Below are positions 58,500-64,000 of a DNA stretch of 64,000 bases, in pieces. The notes under the pieces are model-generated. The model saw only the letters and a program-made list of their open reading frames with translations, had not been told where the DNA came from and ran no database searches. Position 1 is the stretch's first letter, and every line of letters begins with the position of its first letter. A program made the position numbers and the translations under genes. Source of the DNA: Nocardioides luti (GTDB lineage Bacteria > Actinomycetota > Actinomycetes > Propionibacteriales > Nocardioidaceae); assembly GCF_014212315.1 (NCBI RefSeq), contig NZ_JACKXE010000001.1, forward strand, positions 2,604,001 to 2,668,000, given 5' to 3'.

Positions 58500-59456
58500 T
58501 CAGCGGAGCTGCTCGAGGACCAGGTCGGCGGCGGCCTGCTGCTCGGCGGCGAAGGGGTGGAAGGCGAGGGCCGCGGTGGCGTCGGTGGCGGCACCGTTGA
58601 TCCACGGGTCGTCGGAGCAGATGTCGTGGCCCTTGCTGGCGGCGAACATGTCGACGTACGCGTCGGCCTTGGCGGCACCGGCCTCGACCGCGTCCGCGAG
58701 GCCCTGGTTGATCCGGCGGGCGAAGGGGTAGTCGCCGTCGGCCAGCGGCAGGAGCTTCGGGCAGGTCCCCGACGACGGGATGATCTGCGGGTAGCCGACC
58801 ACGATCACCTTCGCGTTCGGCGCGCGGTCCTTGATGCCGGCGACGATGGCCCGCACGTGCCCGCGGATCTTGGGCAGCTCCTTGGTCAGCGTGTCGCCGC
58901 CGCCGGAGCGGAGCTTGGTCTCGCACGGGTTGCCCGTCGGGTCGCCGTCGCGCAGCTGCGAGCACACGCCGACGAGGGTCGCGAAGAGGTTGAAGTCGTT
59001 GCCGCCGATCCCGATCGTCACCAGGTCGGCGTCCTTGCTCAGGGCGTCGAACTGCGCCGGCTGGGTCTGGTCGCCGGTCTCCTGCACACCGATCATCGAG
59101 GTGCTGTCGGCGCCGCTGCAGCTGACGTCGGTCAGCGCGGTGCCGGGCATCGCGGCCGCGACCAGCGCCGGGTAGTTGTGGTCCGAGCGCAGGCAGCCGT
59201 TGCCGGTGTCGGTCGTCGGCACCAGCGGCGCGGCCGTGTAGGAGTCGCCGAGCGCCACGTACACGGGGTACGGCGAGTCGCCGGTCGGCGCGGAGGCGGT
59301 GGCCGAGCCCGACGCCGAGGGGCTGGAGGTCGTCGCGGTGGCCGAGCCGGGGCCGGCTGACGGCGTACCGCTGTCCGAGGAGCAGCCGACGAGGGCGGGG
59401 GCCGCGAGGAGCGCGGTGAGGACGGCCGTCAGGACGGCGCGGCGCGGGGACGTCAT
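58500..59456 (-). CDS. SGNH/GDSL-family esterase/lipase, lipoprotein
   Basis: The 318-residue exported hydrolase has a lipobox (APALVG-C25) and a Ser/Thr/Ala-rich linker. Block I VALGDSYTA carries the catalytic Ser, block III is IGIGGNDFNLF, and block V is AFHPFA with the catalytic His; an Asp lies shortly before. Six Cys in the mature part suggest disulphides, as in Streptomyces-type secreted lipases. TACCGT lies eight bases before the ATG. Its stop codon abuts the 32-bp-phased repeats. Confidence 0.9.
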   Translation of the reverse strand: MTSPRRAVLTAVLTALLAAPALVGCSSDSGTPSAGPGSATATTSSPSASGSATASAPTGDSPYPVYVALGDSYTAAPLVPTTDTGNGCLRSDHNYPALVAAAMPGTALTDVSCSGADSTSMIGVQETGDQTQPAQFDALSKDADLVTIGIGGNDFNLFATLVGVCSQLRDGDPTGNPCETKLRSGGGDTLTKELPKIRGHVRAIVAGIKDRAPNAKVIVVGYPQIIPSSGTCPKLLPLADGDYPFARRINQGLADAVEAGAAKADAYVDMFAASKGHDICSDDPWINGAATDATAALAFHPFAAEQQAAADLVLEQLR

Positions 59457-59464
59457 GGGGTGCA

Positions 59465-59470
59465 ACGGTA
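59465..59470 (-). promoter_or_regulatory. -10 element TACCGT
   Basis: On the minus strand, TACCGT lies eight bases before the ATG at 59456. Confidence 0.4.
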
Positions 59471-59569
59471 CGGCCCGGCCCCCACGGGACCCCTCGGGTG
59501 ACCCAGCACGTGACCCAGCGGATGGTCCCCGGGGTGACCGGGACGTCGCGCGTGGGGTACGACTGGCGG

Positions 59570-60595
59570 GTGAGCCACCACCACCCTGCCGACGCCCCGC
59601 CCCCGACCGACGCCGACCTGCACACCAACGAGGCGGTCGACGAGGCGATGCCGACCGAGCCCGGCGGCAAGAAGGAGTCGGCGTTCACGGTGCTCGTGGC
59701 GCTGGTGGCCAACGGGCTGCTCGCGGCCGCCAAGACGGTCGCGGCGTTCCTCACCGGCTCCGCGTCGATGGCCGCCGAGGCCGCGCACTCCTGGGCGGAC
59801 ACCGGCAACGAGGTCTTCCTGCTGATCGCCGAGAAGCGCGGGGAGCGGCCGCGGGACGCCGAGCACCCGCGGGGCTACGGCCGGGCGACGTACGTCTGGT
59901 CGCTCGTGGCCGCCTTCGGTCTCTTCTCCGCCGGCGCGGTCGTCTCGATCTGGCACGGCGTGACCTCGCTGCTCGCCGAGAGCAGCGAGGAGGTCAGCTA
60001 CACCGTCAACTACGTGGTGCTCGGGGTCGCGTTCGTCCTCGAGGGCGTGTCGTTCTTCCAGGCCACCCGCCAGGTCAAGGGCGACGCGCGCCGCTGGGGC
60101 GTGCACCCGCTGCGCTACGTCAACCGGACGTCGAGCCCGACGCTGCGCGCGGTCTTCTTCGAGGACTTCGCGGCGCTGCTCGGGCTGGTCCTCGCGGGCA
60201 TCGGCATCCTGCTGCACCAGCTGACGGGCCAGGCGCTCTGGGACGCCGTCGGCTCGATCGCGGTCGGCGTGCTGCTCGCGTTCGTGGCGGTCTACCTGAT
60301 GCGCCGCAACATGCAGTACCTCCTCGGGCAGGGCATCGGCACCGACATGTGGCAGCGGGTGCTGGCGGCGCTGCTCGCGCACGACGAGATCGACCGGATC
60401 ACCTACCTCCACGTCGAGTACGTCGGCCCGCAGAAGCTCTTCGTCGTCGCGGCCGTCGACCTCACCGGCGACGACGCCGAGCCGGACCTGGCCCGGCGGC
60501 TGCGCGCGCTCGAGACCGACGTCGAGAGGAACGACCTCATCGAGGACGCCGTGCTCACGCTGGCGCTCCCCGAGGAGCCGGCGCTCACCCCCTGA
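59570..60595 (+). CDS. Cation diffusion facilitator, SLC30A9/ZnT9-like type
   Basis: The 341-residue membrane protein has a His-rich N-terminus (VSHHHPADAP), about six helices, the helix-2 site AHSWADTGNE (HxxxD) and the helix-5 site FFEDFAALLGL, which has one acidic residue where CzcD types have two ligands. This pattern fits the ZnT9-like branch rather than classical zinc exporters. The GTG at 59570 is preferred over one at 59498 because TACGAC lies six bases before it. It overlaps the convergent regulator gene by 11 bases. Confidence 0.85.
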   Translation: MSHHHPADAPPPTDADLHTNEAVDEAMPTEPGGKKESAFTVLVALVANGLLAAAKTVAAFLTGSASMAAEAAHSWADTGNEVFLLIAEKRGERPRDAEHPRGYGRATYVWSLVAAFGLFSAGAVVSIWHGVTSLLAESSEEVSYTVNYVVLGVAFVLEGVSFFQATRQVKGDARRWGVHPLRYVNRTSSPTLRAVFFEDFAALLGLVLAGIGILLHQLTGQALWDAVGSIAVGVLLAFVAVYLMRRNMQYLLGQGIGTDMWQRVLAALLAHDEIDRITYLHVEYVGPQKLFVVAAVDLTGDDAEPDLARRLRALETDVERNDLIEDAVLTLALPEEPALTP

Positions 60596-61763
60596 CGCCC
60601 AGTGCGACCACCAGCTCGAGCACGGTCTCGGGGTCGTCGAGCCGGTCGCCGTACAGGTCGCGGAGCTGGTTCATCCGGTAGCGCACGGTCTGCGCGTGCA
60701 CGAACAGCTCGGCCGCGACGTCGTCACGGCGACCCTGGTGCAGCAGCCACGAGCGCAGCGTCGCCTCGAGCTTCTCCGCGGTCGCGGGGCGCAGGTCGGC
60801 CAGCGGCGCGAGCGCCCGGGCGCGCAGGTCGGCGAGCGCGCCGGCGTCCGCGCGGAGCACCAGCTCGGTGAGGTGCGCCTCGGTGTCGTCGGGCAGGCCG
60901 AGGTCGCGGGCCCTCCGGGCGCGGTCGTACGACGCCCGCACGTCCAGCCACGGCCGCGCGGGCCCCGCGACGGACCCGCGGTCGGCCAGCGTGCGCAGGA
61001 GGGCGCCGCGGGCGCGGCCGTGGGCGTCGGGAACGAGCAGCAGCGCCGCACCGTCGAGCTCGGGCAGGTCGCCGGCCTGGAGCGTCGCCGGCGACATCGA
61101 CGCCAGCGCGGGCCGCACCTGCGACTCGGGCACGAGCACCGCCGTCAGCGTGGTCGGGACGTCCCAGCCGGCCCGCTCCACCGCGTCCATCACGGTCTCG
61201 GTGGGGGAGTCGGTCAGCAGGTGGTGGGCGACCCGCTCGAGCATCCGCTGCCGGACCCGCCCGGTCGTCGCGAGCTCGTCGGCGTGCCCGGCCACGCTCG
61301 CGGCGGACAGCTCGTCGATGTAGGCGAAGACCAGCTCGGCGAAGTCGACCAGCGTCTCGGGCTGGATGCCGTTGGCGACCGCGGTCGTCGACATCTCGCG
61401 CCAGGAGACGCGGGCGCCGATGCGGTACGCCGCCAGCAGGGCCTCCGTCGAGCGACCGCTCCGGGCCTCACCGCGGCCGAGCTGGTAGGCCCCCTCGACA
61501 GCCGGGGCGGTCGGGGTCCGGGGGTCCGCCCCGCGGCGGCCCGACGCCAGCGAGAGGAAGCCGCCGAGCGCGAGCTGGACCGCGTTGCGGATGTTCTCGC
61601 CCATCGGGCCGCTCAGCGCCCCGACGTACCCCGGGACCTCCTCGATGATCGCGTTGACGGTGGCGTCCGCGACCTGCGGCAGCCGCGAGCGCATCTCGGC
61701 GACGGCCTCCGGGTCCAGGCTCAGGCCGTGACCGGCGGTGCGACGCGGGGTGCGAGCGGGCAT
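60585..61763 (-). CDS. PucR/CdaR-type helix-turn-helix regulator
   Basis: The 392-residue protein has an N-terminal sensory region (about 20-170; conserved LPQVADATVNAIIEEVPGY in part), a middle GGDEF-like CdaR region and a C-terminal helix-turn-helix (LFVHAQTVRYRMNQLRDLYG, DDPETVLELVVAL). It is divergent from the ferredoxin-reductase/desaturase pair and is the likely regulator of fatty-acid desaturation. A ribosome site (AGGAG) precedes the ATG. No metabolite ligand can be read from the sequence. Confidence 0.87.
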   Translation of the reverse strand: MPARTPRRTAGHGLSLDPEAVAEMRSRLPQVADATVNAIIEEVPGYVGALSGPMGENIRNAVQLALGGFLSLASGRRGADPRTPTAPAVEGAYQLGRGEARSGRSTEALLAAYRIGARVSWREMSTTAVANGIQPETLVDFAELVFAYIDELSAASVAGHADELATTGRVRQRMLERVAHHLLTDSPTETVMDAVERAGWDVPTTLTAVLVPESQVRPALASMSPATLQAGDLPELDGAALLLVPDAHGRARGALLRTLADRGSVAGPARPWLDVRASYDRARRARDLGLPDDTEAHLTELVLRADAGALADLRARALAPLADLRPATAEKLEATLRSWLLHQGRRDDVAAELFVHAQTVRYRMNQLRDLYGDRLDDPETVLELVVALGVRG

Positions 61764-61808
61764 CGGTGGGTCTCCTGAGGTGGTTTCTTGTGCGGAGAGA
61801 ACAAATGT

Positions 61809-61826
61809 GACGTGGCTCTTCACGTC
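61809..61826. promoter_or_regulatory. Palindrome GACGTG-N6-CACGTC in the divergent region
   Basis: Perfect six-base arms lie between the PucR/CdaR-type gene and the reductase gene, 45 bases from the first and 43 from the second. It is a candidate operator. Confidence 0.45.
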
Positions 61827-61869
61827 CCACGGACAGGACTTTACGCCCTCGGTGCAGGACATTGGATAC

Positions 61870-62985
61870 ATGAGCATCGACGTCAGCACCCGCAGCGCCG
61901 GATCGGCGGCCGCCCCGACCGGGCGGAGCCTCCGGGGCAGCCTGCGCCGCATCGCCGAGGCCGCCGTGACCCCGCTCGAGCTCGACGACGTCCTCGACGT
62001 CTTCCACCCGCTCCGCGCCGGCGCCACCCTCCGCGGCAAGGTCGTCTCCGTCACCGCCGAGACCGCCGACTCCGCCACGATCGTCATCAAGCCCGGGCGC
62101 GACTGGGCCGGCCACGTCCCCGGCCAGTACCTCCGCGTCGGCGTCGACGTCGACGGCGTCCGCCTGTGGCGCACCTACTCCCTGACCCACGGCCCCCGTG
62201 CCGACCGCTGCATCTCCATCACCGTCAAGGCGATCCCGGACGGGGTGGTCTCGAACCACCTCGTCCGCCGGGTCCGCGCCGGCCAGATGATCCACCTGGG
62301 CCAGGCCGAGGGCGACTTCGTGCTGTCGACCCCGATGCCCGCGAAGCTGCTGCTCGTCACTGCCGGCTCCGGCATCACCCCGGTGATCGGGATGCTGCGC
62401 AACCTCTTCTCGCGCGCCACGCCGTTCGGCGGCGACATCGTGCTGCTGCACTCGGCGCTCTCGCGCTCCGAGGTGATCTTCGGCGAGGAGCTGCGGGAGT
62501 ACGCCGCCGCCGGCAAGCTCCGCCTCGTCGAGCTGCACACGGACACCGACGGGATGCTCGACGTCGACGACCTGGCCACGATCGTCCCCGACCTGGCCGA
62601 GCGCACGACGTACGCCTGCGGGCCGGTCGGCCTGCTCGACGCCCTCGAGGCGCACCACGGCGCCCGCGAGCTGCCGCTGCACATCGAGCGCTTCCGCACC
62701 GCCACCGTCGTCACCGGCGAGGGTGGGACGGTCTCGTTCGCGAAGAACGGCGCGACCGTCGTGGCCGACGCCGCCACCCCGATCCTCGACGCCGCCGAGG
62801 CCGCGGGCGTCCTGATGCCGAGCGGCTGCCGGATGGGCGTCTGCTTCGGCTGCGTCCTGCCGCTGCGCGAGGGCGCCGTGCGCGACCTGCGCAACGGCCA
62901 GCTCACCGTCGCCGCCCCCGGCGACGGCGTGATCATCCAGACCTGCATCAGCGCCGCCGCCGGCGCGTGCGAGATCGACCACTGA
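61870..62985 (+). CDS. Ferredoxin--NAD(P)H oxidoreductase with C-terminal 2Fe-2S domain (Rv3230c-like)
   Basis: The 371-residue flavoprotein has an FAD-binding barrel (about 50-150; WRTYSLTHG), an NAD(P) domain (TAGSGITPVIGML, TYACGPVGLLDAL) and a plant-type ferredoxin domain whose cluster ligands are Cys320, Cys325, Cys328 and Cys359 (CRMGVCFGC, QTCIS). It would pass electrons from NADPH to the diiron desaturase encoded 46 bases downstream, as the mycobacterial pair Rv3230c-DesA3 does. Confidence 0.9.
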   Translation: MSIDVSTRSAGSAAAPTGRSLRGSLRRIAEAAVTPLELDDVLDVFHPLRAGATLRGKVVSVTAETADSATIVIKPGRDWAGHVPGQYLRVGVDVDGVRLWRTYSLTHGPRADRCISITVKAIPDGVVSNHLVRRVRAGQMIHLGQAEGDFVLSTPMPAKLLLVTAGSGITPVIGMLRNLFSRATPFGGDIVLLHSALSRSEVIFGEELREYAAAGKLRLVELHTDTDGMLDVDDLATIVPDLAERTTYACGPVGLLDALEAHHGARELPLHIERFRTATVVTGEGGTVSFAKNGATVVADAATPILDAAEAAGVLMPSGCRMGVCFGCVLPLREGAVRDLRNGQLTVAAPGDGVIIQTCISAAAGACEIDH

Positions 62986-63031
62986 CCCTTTCCCCTCCGA
63001 CCCGCTCGATCCCCCGAGAAGGAGCGACACC

Positions 63032-64000
63032 ATGACCGCCCTGCAGAAGAAGCCCACCAGCCCGATCGACCACCTCACCCCCGAGGACATCGAGCAGCTC
63101 GGTGTCGAGCTCGACGCGATCCGCCAGGACATCCTGGACGCGCGCGGCGAGGGCGACGCGGCGTACATCCGCAAGGTCATCGACGTCCAGCGCAAGCTCG
63201 AGCTCGCCTCGCGCGCCGTGCTCCTGGCGTCGGCCTTCCCGCCGGCGTGGGTCGTCGGCACCGCCGGCCTGAGCGTCGCGAAGATCCTCGAGAACATGGA
63301 GATCGGCCACAACATCCTCCACGGCCAGTGGGACTGGATGCGCGACCCGAAGATCCACTCCACGACGTGGGAGTGGGACATGGCAACGCCGGCCAAGCAG
63401 TGGCAGCACTCGCACAACGAGCTGCACCACACGTACACCAACGTGATCGGCAAGGACAACGACCTCGGCTACGGCATCATGCGCGTGGACGAGGACCAGC
63501 CGTGGCACCCGTTCTTCCTCGTGCAGCCGCTGTGGAACTTCATCAACGCCTGCTTCTTCGAGTACGGCATCGCGGCGTACGACCTCGAGCTCGGTGCGAA
63601 CATCAAGCGCAAGAAGACCAAGGACCCCGAGTTCAAGGCGCGGGTCAGCCAGGTGCTGAAGAAGATCCGCAACCAGGCGACCAAGGACTACGTCGTGCAC
63701 CCGGCGCTGTCGATCCCGACCGGCTCGTTCCTGCCGACGCTCGCCGCGAACTTCACCGCGAACGTCGTGCGCAACCTGTGGTCGCACTCGATCATCATGT
63801 GCGGCCACTTCCCCGAGGGCGTCGAGACCTTCGAGAAGCGCTCGATCGACGGCGAGACCCGCGGTGAGTGGTACGTCCGCCAGATGCTCGGCTCGGCCAA
63901 CATCTCCGGCTCGAAGGCCATGCACCTGATGTCCGGCAACCTCTCGCACCAGATCGAGCACCACCTGTTCCCGGATTTGCCGTCGAACCGGTACGCCGAG
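63032..64000 (+). CDS. Membrane acyl-CoA/fatty-acid desaturase, DesA3-like (3' end cut by window)
   Basis: The first 323 residues are present. Three His boxes supply the diiron ligands: GHNILHGQ (His93, His97), HSHNELHH (126-133) and HQIEHHLFP (306-311). The preceding segments are hydrophobic enough for membrane helices. This is the delta-9 type of actinobacteria that works with the reductase encoded just upstream. AAGGAG is well placed before the ATG. The protein probably ends within about 80 residues beyond the window. Confidence 0.92.
   Translation, partial: MTALQKKPTSPIDHLTPEDIEQLGVELDAIRQDILDARGEGDAAYIRKVIDVQRKLELASRAVLLASAFPPAWVVGTAGLSVAKILENMEIGHNILHGQWDWMRDPKIHSTTWEWDMATPAKQWQHSHNELHHTYTNVIGKDNDLGYGIMRVDEDQPWHPFFLVQPLWNFINACFFEYGIAAYDLELGANIKRKKTKDPEFKARVSQVLKKIRNQATKDYVVHPALSIPTGSFLPTLAANFTANVVRNLWSHSIIMCGHFPEGVETFEKRSIDGETRGEWYVRQMLGSANISGSKAMHLMSGNLSHQIEHHLFPDLPSNRYAE

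Overview
The window is high-GC DNA with dense, often overlapping genes, many GTG starts and actinobacterial gene families: a DUF3558-type lipoprotein, a DesA3-like desaturase with its reductase, a fused AccD-type carboxyltransferase, bkdABC and PaaN. I infer an actinomycete close to Nocardioidaceae. I see no rRNA, tRNA, IS element, prophage or CRISPR array. The only ends cut by the window are an aminoglycoside-phosphotransferase-like gene at the left and a fatty-acid desaturase at the right.

Layout. 1-1284: an APH-fold kinase and an acetyltransferase, divergent from one palindromic promoter. 1314-6627: a PhzE-type chorismate aminase, pabA, pabB and zwf in one tightly packed run. 6639-9309: a response regulator, sensor kinase and lipoprotein operon. 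9411-11684: a secreted sugar-dehydrogenase-like propeller. 11689-13447: small membrane protein, LMW phosphatase and fructosamine kinase, a probable protein-deglycation operon. 13467-17530: secreted protein, VanZ-like protein, aminotransferase, then MFS efflux pump with its ArsR-type repressor. 17638-25339: transglutaminase-DUF2126, circularly permuted ATP-grasp/alpha-E, second transglutaminase and zinc peptidase, a predicted peptide ligation and processing system. 25361-29688: quinone reductase, zinc exporter, small proteins and a lipoprotein. 29931-33616: bkdABC. 33705-37344: a frameshifted Ser/Thr kinase, an SDR and a carboxyltransferase. 37414-40688: nitroreductase, a duplicated two-allele cassette, and an epimerase. 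40878-47099: sigma factor with M1 peptidase, ABC transporter, a second Ser/Thr kinase and a secreted protein. 47170-53943: PaaN, MFS pump, amidohydrolase and a PucR regulator. 53943-58344: divergent amine/beta-alanine catabolic operon. 58500-64000: GDSL lipoprotein, CDF transporter, regulator, ferredoxin reductase and desaturase.

Control signals follow a striking pattern. At about 22 starts of transcription units, a -10-like hexamer (mostly TANNNT) sits only 6-8 bases before the start codon and there is usually no Shine-Dalgarno sequence, which points to widespread leaderless mRNAs. A smaller set (bkdA, mmsA, the DHA2 pump, the desaturase and its regulator) has clear AAGGAG-like ribosome sites. 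Inside operons, 4-base overlaps (ATGA or GTGA) are the rule.

The least ordinary structure is at 38013-39861. Two successive genes share an almost identical promoter, a double palindrome and the first dozen codons, and also a 198-base 3' flank that is a copy of the end of the neighbouring epimerase gene, yet their bodies are unrelated. It looks like two alleles of a variable surface-protein locus captured in tandem. The window also carries four families of small palindromic repeats: 51-bp units, 41-bp units, a long palindrome and 32-bp-phased units. Two of them lie in frame inside the coding regions of pabB and bkdC, and two 51-bp units supply stop codons.
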